A stretch of DNA of 64,000 nucleotides, taken from positions 62,001 through 126,000 of the forward strand of contig JADFAM010000009.1 in NCBI GenBank assembly GCA_015665265.1, read 5' to 3'. Positions 48,410 to 58,396 of this stretch are shown here, one piece after another. The translations under genes were made by a program, and so were the position numbers. Every line of letters begins with the position of its first letter. Position 1 is the stretch's first letter. This DNA comes from Flavobacterium sp. GTDB taxonomy: Bacteria > Bacteroidota > Bacteroidia > Flavobacteriales > Flavobacteriaceae. The notes beneath the pieces were generated by a model, which saw nothing but the letters and a program-made list of their open reading frames with translations, made no database searches and was not told the origin of the DNA.

Positions 48410-50653
48410 ATGAAAAGAATTATAGTTTTTACCCTATTTTTATTTTTTCCATTATTCATTTTCTCTCAAGAAAAATTAACTGGTATGATCATGGATAAAA
48501 ATAATCCAAAAGATAATTTAGGAGTTTTTGGAGCTAATGTTTACTGGCTAAATACCTCTATAGGAGCTACAACTAACGAAAAAGGATGGTTTACAATTCC
48601 ATACAACAAAAGCTATAAGAAACTTGTAGTTAGCTATGTAGGTTATAAGACAGATACACTTAATATTAGTGATTTGGAGCCAATACATCATTTTATAACA
48701 TTAGAGAATGAATTGGAAGAAGTAACCTTAAAAAGTAAAAAGAAGGCTACTCAAAGGTCCTTTATTCAAACAAAAAATGTTTTTACAGTTAATAGTGAAG
48801 AGCTTCTCAAGGCTGCTTGTTGCAATTTAGCTGAGAGTTTTGAAACAAACCCATCCATTGATGTAAATTTTTCTGATGCATTAACGGGGACTCGTCAAAT
48901 TCAAATGTTAGGCTTAAAGAGTCCTTATCTACTTATTACTCAAGAAAATATTCCATCAATACGTGGCGCTGGTCAGGTATTTGGTCTTACTTTTACCCCT
49001 GGAACATGGGTTGAAAGTATTCAAATCACCAAAGGTGCAGGGAGTGTTATTAATGGCTACGAGAGTATTTCAGGTCAAATTAATGCTGAGTTAGTAAAAC
49101 CTCTAACAGATAATAGAATCTTTCTAAATGCGTATGGTTCTTTAGGAGGTAGATATGAACTGAACTCACATTTAAATCATAAAATTTCTGACAAATGGCA
49201 AACAGGAATATATATTCATGGAAATTATAGAAATAAAAAATTTGACAGAAATAAGGATGGATTTCTAGATAATCCTCTAATTAGCCAAGTTAATGTTATG
49301 AACCGTTGGCAATATTTAGATGCAGAAAAAGGATGGGTAAGTTTTATTAATGTCCGATTTATGGATGATTCTAAACAAACTGGCCAAAATAATTTTGATC
49401 CACATATAGATAAAGGTAGGTCTGAGGTATGGGGTGGTGAAATAGACACAAAGCGTTTTGATTCTTCTTTAAAATTAGGATATGTTTTTCCACAACTCCC
49501 TTTTCAAAGTTTTGGATTTCAGTTTTCCTACAGTAACCATGATCAAGATTCTTATTTCGGCCTTAAAAAGTATGATATTAATCATCAAAGTGTCTACTCT
49601 AATTTACTCTTTAATTCAATAATAGGTGATACACGTAGTAAATTTACGACAGGATTAAATTTCACTTATGATATTTATGATGAATTTGTTAATTCAATAA
49701 ATTTTTATAGAAAAGAGAAATCTTTTGGAGGTTTTTTTGAGTATGCTTACGATAATTCAGATAATTTTAGTTTTACTTCAGGCGTAAGAATAGATACTCA
49801 TAATTTACTTGGAACTTATATAACACCAAGATTACATATTAGATATGTTCCTTGGGAAAAAGGAGTGTTGAGAGCTTCGATTGGACAGGGCAGAAAAAGC
49901 GCAAATGTATTTGCAGAAAACCAACATTTATTTGCAAGTACTAGACAGATTGATATCCAATCCTCAGGAGGTAAAATTTATGGATTAGATCCAGAAGTTG
50001 CATGGAATTATGGGTTATCATACTTACAGGGATTTAATTTATTTAATAGAAAAGGAGATATTACTTTTGACTATTATAGAACTCATTTTCAAAATCAAGT
50101 TGTAGTAGATTGGGAAAATCCGCAAAGAATTTCTTTTTACAATTTGGATGGAGAAAGTTATGCAAATAGTTTTCAAACTGAGGTCAATTATTTTGTAGAT
50201 GATTTCACAAGCCTACGTTTAGCATATAAATTCTATGATATAGAAACTGATTATTTTTCAGGAAAATTATCAAAACCGTTAACACCAAATCATCGTTTAT
50301 TTGCAAATATTTCATATGAAACAAAAAAAATAGATGATATAAAACAATGGAAATTTGATTTAACTTATAATTTTATAGGTGAACAACGATTACCAGATAC
50401 ATCAACTAATCCGGTGGAATACCAATTAGGAGAGTATTCAAATTCATATAGTTTATTAAATACTCAAATTACTAAAGTTTTCACTGAAAAATTTGAAATG
50501 TATTTTGGAGTAGAGAATTTAACAGATTTAAAACAGAAAAATCCTATTTTAGCATCTGATGACCCATTTGGTGATAGCTTTGATTCAACAATAATCTATG
50601 CGCCAATTTTCGGGAGAATGTTATACAGTGGATTACGATTTAAAATTAATTAA
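48410..50653 (+). CDS. TonB-dependent receptor with N-terminal carboxypeptidase-like (CarboxypepD_reg) domain, putative metal uptake
   Basis: GANVYWLNTSIGATTNEKGWFTIPYNKSYKKLVVSYVGYKTDT; plug IQMLGLKSPYLLITQENIPSIRGAGQVFGLTFTPGTWVESIQITKGAGSVINGYESISGQINAEL; C-terminal LRFKIN barrel end. Confidence 0.92.
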   Translation: MKRIIVFTLFLFFPLFIFSQEKLTGMIMDKNNPKDNLGVFGANVYWLNTSIGATTNEKGWFTIPYNKSYKKLVVSYVGYKTDTLNISDLEPIHHFITLENELEEVTLKSKKKATQRSFIQTKNVFTVNSEELLKAACCNLAESFETNPSIDVNFSDALTGTRQIQMLGLKSPYLLITQENIPSIRGAGQVFGLTFTPGTWVESIQITKGAGSVINGYESISGQINAELVKPLTDNRIFLNAYGSLGGRYELNSHLNHKISDKWQTGIYIHGNYRNKKFDRNKDGFLDNPLISQVNVMNRWQYLDAEKGWVSFINVRFMDDSKQTGQNNFDPHIDKGRSEVWGGEIDTKRFDSSLKLGYVFPQLPFQSFGFQFSYSNHDQDSYFGLKKYDINHQSVYSNLLFNSIIGDTRSKFTTGLNFTYDIYDEFVNSINFYRKEKSFGGFFEYAYDNSDNFSFTSGVRIDTHNLLGTYITPRLHIRYVPWEKGVLRASIGQGRKSANVFAENQHLFASTRQIDIQSSGGKIYGLDPEVAWNYGLSYLQGFNLFNRKGDITFDYYRTHFQNQVVVDWENPQRISFYNLDGESYANSFQTEVNYFVDDFTSLRLAYKFYDIETDYFSGKLSKPLTPNHRLFANISYETKKIDDIKQWKFDLTYNFIGEQRLPDTSTNPVEYQLGEYSNSYSLLNTQITKVFTEKFEMYFGVENLTDLKQKNPILASDDPFGDSFDSTIIYAPIFGRMLYSGLRFKIN

Positions 50654-50655
50654 AA

Positions 50656-51027
50656 ATGAAAAAAACTATTCTTATTATTTGCTTGTTGTTAATAGGATTT
50701 TCTGCATCAGCTCAAAAGAAAAAAAAGAACTCTAAAGTCGCTATTGAAGTTGATGGAGTTTGTATGATGTGTAAAAAACGTATTGAAAAAGCTGCATTAA
50801 ACTCTAAAGGAGTAAAGTTTGCATCATGGGACCTTAAAACCCATCAACTTTCACTTATCATAGATGAAAATAAAACAGATACAAAAATTATTCAACAAAA
50901 TATAGCCGCTGTTGGTCATGACACTAAAGGTATTAGAGCAAAAGATCATGTTTATAATCAAATAGATCCTTGTTGTAAATACAGGGATAAAAAAATTGTA
51001 GACGCTCATGACAAAGTTGAAAATTAG
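50656..51027 (+). CDS. Secreted heavy-metal-associated (HMA) domain protein
   Basis: Signal peptide; EVDGVCMMCKKRIEKAALNSKGVKFASWDLKTHQLSLIID = MerP/HMA ferredoxin-like pattern with CxxC. Confidence 0.85.
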   Translation: MKKTILIICLLLIGFSASAQKKKKNSKVAIEVDGVCMMCKKRIEKAALNSKGVKFASWDLKTHQLSLIIDENKTDTKIIQQNIAAVGHDTKGIRAKDHVYNQIDPCCKYRDKKIVDAHDKVEN

Positions 51028-51769
51028 AAGTCTATTCTTAAAAGCTGCAACTACAATTTTTATTATAAATCTTTTAGTTTCTTGCCAAAAAAAAATCACT
51101 GTTGATGATATTCTTTCTAAATCTATTAAAGCTCATGGAGGTATAGAACTTTGGCAGAAAATTGATACACTCTCCTTTACTAAGAAAACAATTTTATATA
51201 ATCAAGAGGGGGTTAAAGAGAAAGAAACTACCCAACATCAATCATTTTATGAAGGTATTCCATTACATGGGAAAATATCTTCACTTGGAGCTGAAAAGTC
51301 AAGTATATCAGTCATAAATGGTGTCTATGCCAAGAGCATTCGAGATTCTCTAATTCCAATAACAGATCGTGAAATTAAAGCTATTAATAATTCTTTTAAA
51401 TCAGCATATTACGTTATAAGCCAGCCTTTTAATTTAAAGGAAAGTGATGCATTGCTTTTTTATAAAAAAGACACTATTTTAAATGGTGAAAAAACATTTG
51501 TAGTGGATGTTTCTTACAAAGTAGATGAAAATACAAATACTCCAGATCAATGGACTTATTTTTTTAACGCCAAGACATTTTTAGTTGTAGCAGCAAAAGT
51601 TTTTCATTCACCTACAATAAGCTTTATTAAAAACACAAAATTTAACACTAAAACACCTTTTGTTTTTAATTCAGAAAGAGTAAGTATTTTTATAAATAAG
51701 GATGGTACAGAAGATTTCGTAAGAGCAGCTTATTTTTATTCAAATTTTAAAGTAGTTTTTAAGAAATAA
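51008..51769 (+). CDS. Hypothetical lipoprotein (DUF6503-like)
   Basis: Lipobox LLVSCQKK; DILSKSIKAHGGIELWQKIDTLSF; overlaps the HMA gene by 20 nt. Confidence 0.65.
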   Translation: MTKLKIRSLFLKAATTIFIINLLVSCQKKITVDDILSKSIKAHGGIELWQKIDTLSFTKKTILYNQEGVKEKETTQHQSFYEGIPLHGKISSLGAEKSSISVINGVYAKSIRDSLIPITDREIKAINNSFKSAYYVISQPFNLKESDALLFYKKDTILNGEKTFVVDVSYKVDENTNTPDQWTYFFNAKTFLVVAAKVFHSPTISFIKNTKFNTKTPFVFNSERVSIFINKDGTEDFVRAAYFYSNFKVVFKK

Positions 51770-51770
51770 A

Positions 51771-51807
51771 ACAACAAATCCCAACCCTTTAGGTTGGGAT
51801 TTGTTGT
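51771..51807. terminator. Bidirectional terminator between lipoprotein gene and groEL
   Basis: acaacaaatcccaacc-cttta-ggttgggatttgttgt. Confidence 0.8.
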
Positions 51808-51825
51808 CAACTGAACAATGTAATC

Positions 51826-53484
<1,659 letters not shown>

Positions 53485-53760
53485 TTAAACAATTGCTAAA
53501 ATGTCGCTTTCGCGCATCATTAAATAATCTTTTCCTTCAAGTTTTAGTTCTGTACCTCCGTATTTACCATACAAAACAGTGTCTCCTACTTTTACAGTTA
53601 ATGGTTCATCTTTTTTGCCATTTCCAACAGCTACGATAGTTCCTTTTTGAGGTTTTTCCTTAGCATTGTCTGGAATGATAATCCCTGAAGCTGTTTTGGT
53701 TTCTGCAGCAGCTGGTTCTACAAGAACTCTGTCTGCTAGAGGTTGAATTTTTATTCCCAT
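53485..53760 (-). CDS. groS: 10 kDa co-chaperonin GroES
   Basis: [42 protein letters not shown]. Confidence 0.97.
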   Translation of the reverse strand: MGIKIQPLADRVLVEPAAAETKTASGIIIPDNAKEKPQKGTIVAVGNGKKDEPLTVKVGDTVLYGKYGGTELKLEGKDYLMMRESDILAIV

Positions 53761-53861
53761 TAGTATATAATTTTTATTTAAAATATAAAGATTCAGAAAT
53801 TATGCCATTTATAATCAACTGACATTTTTTCAAGTTACTGATTTGAAATCGAAATTTTTCG

Positions 53862-53899
53862 AAAAAAAATGCCAACGTGTCATTTCGTTGGCATTTTTT
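53862..53899 (-). terminator. Intrinsic terminator after secG
   Basis: aaaaaatgccaacg-tgtcattt-cgttggcatttttt. Confidence 0.75.
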
Positions 53900-53924
53900 A
53901 ATTACAATTCATGCTTTTTGTTTG

Positions 53925-54257
53925 TTAAAGCGAATCATTTGTAATTGGTAATGTATTGTTTGAAGACTTAGGAGTTGATCTTACATCTTCAAGTGTATTG
54001 TCTAGCTTAATATTTGAAGTATTATCTCTTTCAATTGAAAAGTTTGATAATAAAATTAATGCGAACATGGCAATAGCTAATGTCCAGGTAGTTCTGTCTA
54101 AAAAATTGTTTGTGTTTTGAACACCACCCATAGATTGAGCTCCTCCTCCTCCAAATGAAGAAGATAAACCTCCACCTTTTGGATTTTGAACCATTACTAT
54201 TAAAATCAATATAACAGCTATTAGTAAAATAACCGCTAAAAATAAATTATAACTCAT
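53925..54257 (-). CDS. secG: Preprotein translocase subunit SecG
   Basis: VILLIAVILILIVMVQNPKGGGLSSSFGGGGAQSMGGVQNTNNFLDRTTW. Confidence 0.93.
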   Translation of the reverse strand: MSYNLFLAVILLIAVILILIVMVQNPKGGGLSSSFGGGGAQSMGGVQNTNNFLDRTTWTLAIAMFALILLSNFSIERDNTSNIKLDNTLEDVRSTPKSSNNTLPITNDSL

Positions 54258-54260
54258 GAT

Positions 54261-54983
54261 TTATTGTTTTGTTAATTTTTTTATTCCTTTAATTTGGTCT
54301 GCAAAGAAACCACTTTTTTCTGGATATTTCAAACTTAAAATTTCATAAGCTTTTATGGCTTTAGAGAACTTTTTTTGTTCTAAGTAGACTTTCGCTAAAG
54401 TCTCTGTCATTAACGATTTATCTGCTTTATTTTTAGGAATAACTACTTCTATTGTCTCATCTTTTTTTAATGAGCTAATCTTAGGATTATTTTCTATAAA
54501 ACGGTTAATTAAAAAATCTTTATTGTCTTTTTTTGTTTTAACCTTTTCAACTTTTCCTCTATTTATAGGTTTGTGTGTGGATAATTGTAACCATTCATTA
54601 AAAGAATGAGTTTCATTCTTGTCGAATTTTATAGGTGAACCTATATCAATTATTTTCTCTTTAACTAACTTAATTTCTTGATAATTAGCTATTTTATTTT
54701 TGGTTATTTTCTCTTTTATCTGTTTATGAATGTCAGATTTTTTCTCAAAATATATCGAAGTTATAAAATCAAACAATACTGATCTGTCTGTTGTAAAGGC
54801 AGCAGTTATTTTCAATTCATTATTGTATCTGTAGCTATCATTGTTTTTTAACCCTTTGAGATAGAGAGCTCTTGCAGACTGAAAATAAGGATATTTTCTT
54901 GTAATATTTTTTAATTCCGGAACCTGAAAGTCTTTCAGGATTTCCGGATGTGAAATTATATTTGTGAAGACTTCTGTGTTCAT
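54261..54983 (-). CDS. Hypothetical protein with C-terminal TPR-like segment
   Basis: TETLAKVYLEQKKFSKAIKAYEILSLKYPEKSGFFADQIKGI is TPR-like; between lptE and secG. Confidence 0.65.
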   Translation of the reverse strand: MNTEVFTNIISHPEILKDFQVPELKNITRKYPYFQSARALYLKGLKNNDSYRYNNELKITAAFTTDRSVLFDFITSIYFEKKSDIHKQIKEKITKNKIANYQEIKLVKEKIIDIGSPIKFDKNETHSFNEWLQLSTHKPINRGKVEKVKTKKDNKDFLINRFIENNPKISSLKKDETIEVVIPKNKADKSLMTETLAKVYLEQKKFSKAIKAYEILSLKYPEKSGFFADQIKGIKKLTKQ

Positions 54984-55489
54984 TACCAGTTTCCTAAAGA
55001 AGCATTAAAAATATCCTGAATAATACGCTCTAAAATTTCTTCAAGAGCAGCATCTAAAACTCCTCCAGTTAATTGAGCGTTTGCGTCAAAATCTGAATAA
55101 AATGAAAACTGCTTTTCAAAATCATCCTCTTCTTTTAAACGATTATAAAAGCGGACATTAACAGTAATTGTTAATCTATTTTGGGCTGCTGTTTGCTGAG
55201 ATGTTGCACTCATAGGATTTACACGGTATCCTGTGATTTCTCCTTCAAAACGTAAATCTCCTCCAGTGGCTGTTAAATCTAAGTTAGTCTGTCTTAAAAA
55301 TAAATCTTGCATGTCTTGAGTAAAACGCTGACTAAGTTGAGGTTCAATTAGCGCTGCTTGGTTTGGAAAAAAATCTACTTGAATAGTTTTTGCGTCTCCG
55401 GTAGATCCACCATTAAATTTATAAATACCACAGCTTAAAAACATTGAGGTAATTACAATAAAAGATAAGATGTTAATTGTTTTTTTCAT
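54983..55489 (-). CDS. lptE: LPS assembly lipoprotein LptE
   Basis: Lipobox MFLSCGIYKFNGGS...FPNQAALIEPQLSQRFTQDMQDLFLRQTNLDLT typical of Bacteroidetes LptE. Confidence 0.85.
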   Translation of the reverse strand: MKKTINILSFIVITSMFLSCGIYKFNGGSTGDAKTIQVDFFPNQAALIEPQLSQRFTQDMQDLFLRQTNLDLTATGGDLRFEGEITGYRVNPMSATSQQTAAQNRLTITVNVRFYNRLKEEDDFEKQFSFYSDFDANAQLTGGVLDAALEEILERIIQDIFNASLGNW

Positions 55490-55514
55490 ACGTATGATCA
55501 AATGTACAATTTAA

Positions 55515-56738
55515 TTACAAATCGTATTGTTTGATTTTTCTATACAAAGTTCTTTCAGAGATGCCTAATTCTTTTGCCGCTAATTTTCTCTTGTTATTAT
55601 TTTTTTCCAGTGATCGTTTAATCATTTCAATTTCCTTCTCCTGAAGAGAGAGGTTTTCACTTTCTTCAACATCCTCAACAAAGTCATAATTATTTTTAGA
55701 ATCATGATGCTGCGGAAGATTAACAACTTCTACAGGGTAATGTTCAGGTTTTTTTTCTTGATATATTTTTTCAATTAGCTGGTGGTTTTCCTCTTGAACT
55801 TTCTCTGTGTTTCCACTTTGCATCAAATCAAGAGTTAATTTTTTTAAATCATTGATATCATTTCTCATATCAAAAAGAACTTTGTACATAATATCTCTTT
55901 CTGTTGAAAAATCACTTTTTGATGAAGCTCCTACTAAAGCGGGAAGATTTCCTTTATTATTTGGTAAGTATTGGGAAATCTTTTCGGCAGTTACAAGCCT
56001 TGTTTCTTCAACCACAGATATTTGTTCTGCAATATTCCGTAATTGTCTAATATTACCCGGAAAGCGATAATTTAAGAGAAGGTTTGTTGCATTATCGTCT
56101 AACCTAATTGTAGGCATTCGGTATTTTTGCGCAAAATCTGATGCAAATTTTCTAAACAACAAATGAATATCTTCTTTTCGCTCTCTTAAGGGGGGAAGGT
56201 TAATTTCAATTGTGCTAAGTCTGTAATATAAATCTTCTCTAAATTTTTCTTTTTCAATAGCTAATTGCATATTTAAGTTGGTTGCAGCTACAATTCGAAC
56301 ATTTGTTTTTTGAACTTGAGAGGATCCAACTTTAATAAACTCTCCATTTTCTAAAACTCGCAATAATCGAACTTGTGTGGTTAAAGGAAGTTCGCCAACT
56401 TCATCTAAAAAAATGGTTCCACCATCTGCTACTTCAAAATATCCTTTACGGGTAGACGAGGCTCCTGTAAAGGCTCCTTTTTCATGTCCGAACAACTCAC
56501 TATCTATAGTCCCTTCTGGAATTGCTCCACAGTTAACAGCTATGTATTTAGCATGTTTTCTATGAGATAATTGGTGGATAATTTTTGGAATACTTTCTTT
56601 TCCTACTCCACTCTCACCTGTTACTAATACAGAGATGTCCGTGGGAGAAACTCTTACAGCTTTCTCTAGGGCTCTAGTAAGTTGAATATCATTACCTATG
56701 ATGCCAAATCGTTGCTTTACAGTCTGTATATTGTCCAT
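55515..56738 (-). CDS. Sigma-54 interaction domain transcriptional regulator (AAA+ plus Fis-type HTH)
   Basis: VLVTGESGVGKESIPKIIHQLS, GHEKGAFTGAS (GAFTGA loop), C-term KRKLAAKELGISERTLYRKIKQYDL. Confidence 0.93.
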   Translation of the reverse strand: MDNIQTVKQRFGIIGNDIQLTRALEKAVRVSPTDISVLVTGESGVGKESIPKIIHQLSHRKHAKYIAVNCGAIPEGTIDSELFGHEKGAFTGASSTRKGYFEVADGGTIFLDEVGELPLTTQVRLLRVLENGEFIKVGSSQVQKTNVRIVAATNLNMQLAIEKEKFREDLYYRLSTIEINLPPLRERKEDIHLLFRKFASDFAQKYRMPTIRLDDNATNLLLNYRFPGNIRQLRNIAEQISVVEETRLVTAEKISQYLPNNKGNLPALVGASSKSDFSTERDIMYKVLFDMRNDINDLKKLTLDLMQSGNTEKVQEENHQLIEKIYQEKKPEHYPVEVVNLPQHHDSKNNYDFVEDVEESENLSLQEKEIEMIKRSLEKNNNKRKLAAKELGISERTLYRKIKQYDL

Positions 56739-56749
56739 TTTATTAGTAC

Positions 56750-58204
56750 TTAATTATTATCGGAATAACCAACAGCAATACCCTTAAGTGTGGCCGATGT
56801 ACAACTTTCAACTTTTACATTTACAAATTCACCTAATTGATAATTTTCTTTTGGAAAAACAATTACTGTATTCTGTGTGTTTCTTCCTTTCCATTGCTGA
56901 GGATCTTTTTTTGATGTACCTTCTATAAGAACTTCCTCAGTTTTTCCAAGATGTTGTTTTGTTCTGTAAAGGCTGTGTTCTTGTTGTAAATCAATAATTT
57001 CTTGTAAGCGTCTTTTTTTAATATCAAAAGGCACATCGTCAGGCATCTTTTTTGCAGCCAATGTTCCTGGTCTTTCAGAATATGCAAACATAAAGCCAAA
57101 ATCATATTTCACATACTTCATTAGTTCAAGAGTATCTTTATGATCTTCTTCGGTTTCTCCGCAAAACCCTACAATCATATCTTGAGAAAGGGCCATTTCA
57201 GGGATAATATCAAAAATAGTATCTACTAATTTTTTATATTCTTCATTGGTGTGCTGTCTATTCATTGCTTTTAGCATTTTATTGCTTCCACTTTGAACAG
57301 GTAAGTGAATATATTTACATATGTTTTTGTGTTTTGCCATTACATGAATAACATCTAGACTCATATCTTGTGGGTTAGATGTTGAAAAACGAAATCTTGT
57401 TTTTGGAAATTTGACTGCACACATGTCCAATAATTGAGCAAAATCAACTGATGATGCTTGAGCAATTTCGGATGCCTTTTTAAAATCTTTTTTTAATCCA
57501 CCACCAAACCATAAGTAACTGTCCACATTTTGTCCAAGAAGTGTAATTTCTTTAAAATTTTTATCAACCATTTCTTGAATTTCTTCAATTATGCTCTTAG
57601 GATCACGACTTCTTTCTCTTCCTCTTGTGAAGGGAACTACACAAAAAGTACACATGTTGTCACATCCCCTTGTAATAGATACAAAAGCTGAAACACCATT
57701 AGAATTTAATCTCACGGGAGAAACATCTCCATAGGTTTCATCTTTAGACAATATTACATTGATGGCATCTCTTCCCTCGTTTACTTCAGACAGTAGGTTT
57801 GGAATATCTCTATACGCATCTGGGCCAACAACTAAATCTACAATCTTTTCTTCTTCTAAAAATTTTTCTTTAAGACGTTCTGCCATGCAACCTAGGACCC
57901 CTACCTTCATGGTAGGATTTACTTTTTTAACCGCATTATATTTTTGTAGACGTCTTCTAACGGTTGTCTCGGCTTTTTCTCTAATTGAACATGTGTTAAC
58001 TAGAACTAAATCTGCTTCTTCTAGTATTTGTGTTGTGTTATATCCTTCTTTATCTAGAATAGAAGCTACAATTTCACTATCATTCATATTCATTTGACAT
58101 CCGTAACTTTCAATGAAAAGTTTTTTTGAATTTTCAGTTCTTTTCTGAGTTACAAGGGCCTTGCCTTGAATTTTTTCGTCTATGGTTTTTACTGTATTTT
58201 TCAT
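56750..58204 (-). CDS. miaB: tRNA-2-methylthio-N6-dimethylallyladenosine synthase MiaB
   Basis: ESYGCQMNMNDSEIV, radical-SAM CDNMCTFCVVPFTRGRERSRD, TRAM domain. Confidence 0.96.
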   Translation of the reverse strand: MKNTVKTIDEKIQGKALVTQKRTENSKKLFIESYGCQMNMNDSEIVASILDKEGYNTTQILEEADLVLVNTCSIREKAETTVRRRLQKYNAVKKVNPTMKVGVLGCMAERLKEKFLEEEKIVDLVVGPDAYRDIPNLLSEVNEGRDAINVILSKDETYGDVSPVRLNSNGVSAFVSITRGCDNMCTFCVVPFTRGRERSRDPKSIIEEIQEMVDKNFKEITLLGQNVDSYLWFGGGLKKDFKKASEIAQASSVDFAQLLDMCAVKFPKTRFRFSTSNPQDMSLDVIHVMAKHKNICKYIHLPVQSGSNKMLKAMNRQHTNEEYKKLVDTIFDIIPEMALSQDMIVGFCGETEEDHKDTLELMKYVKYDFGFMFAYSERPGTLAAKKMPDDVPFDIKKRRLQEIIDLQQEHSLYRTKQHLGKTEEVLIEGTSKKDPQQWKGRNTQNTVIVFPKENYQLGEFVNVKVESCTSATLKGIAVGYSDNN

Positions 58205-58334
58205 CTTTTAATTATGGTACAAAGATACAACCAAATTAGAAAATATATGACATATTGGCAGAAAAATTAAAGCTAAAGTCCTGTTAAAAAGGAGTAGATT
58301 TTACATAATTGGGCATATATATAAAAAAACTTTC

Positions 58335-58342
58335 TACTTTTG
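58335..58342 (+). promoter_or_regulatory. topA promoter -7 element TACTTTTG
   Basis: TTG at 58309-58311, 23-nt spacer, TACTTTTG. Confidence 0.5.
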
Positions 58343-58396
58343 CAAACCAAAATCTAGTTCTTTTAAGTCTTGATTTTTGTGAAATAAACATTGTAT

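Noticed and set aside
53761-53861. Searched for a CIRCE element (TTAGCACTC-N9-GAGTGCTAA) upstream of groES
   Set aside because: Not present by eye; no heat-shock operator can be claimed from this sequence alone.
53761-53861. Possible sigma-54 promoter (minus-strand TGGCATAATTTCTGAA) upstream of groES
   Set aside because: Has a TGGCA-like half but no TTGC at the required spacing.
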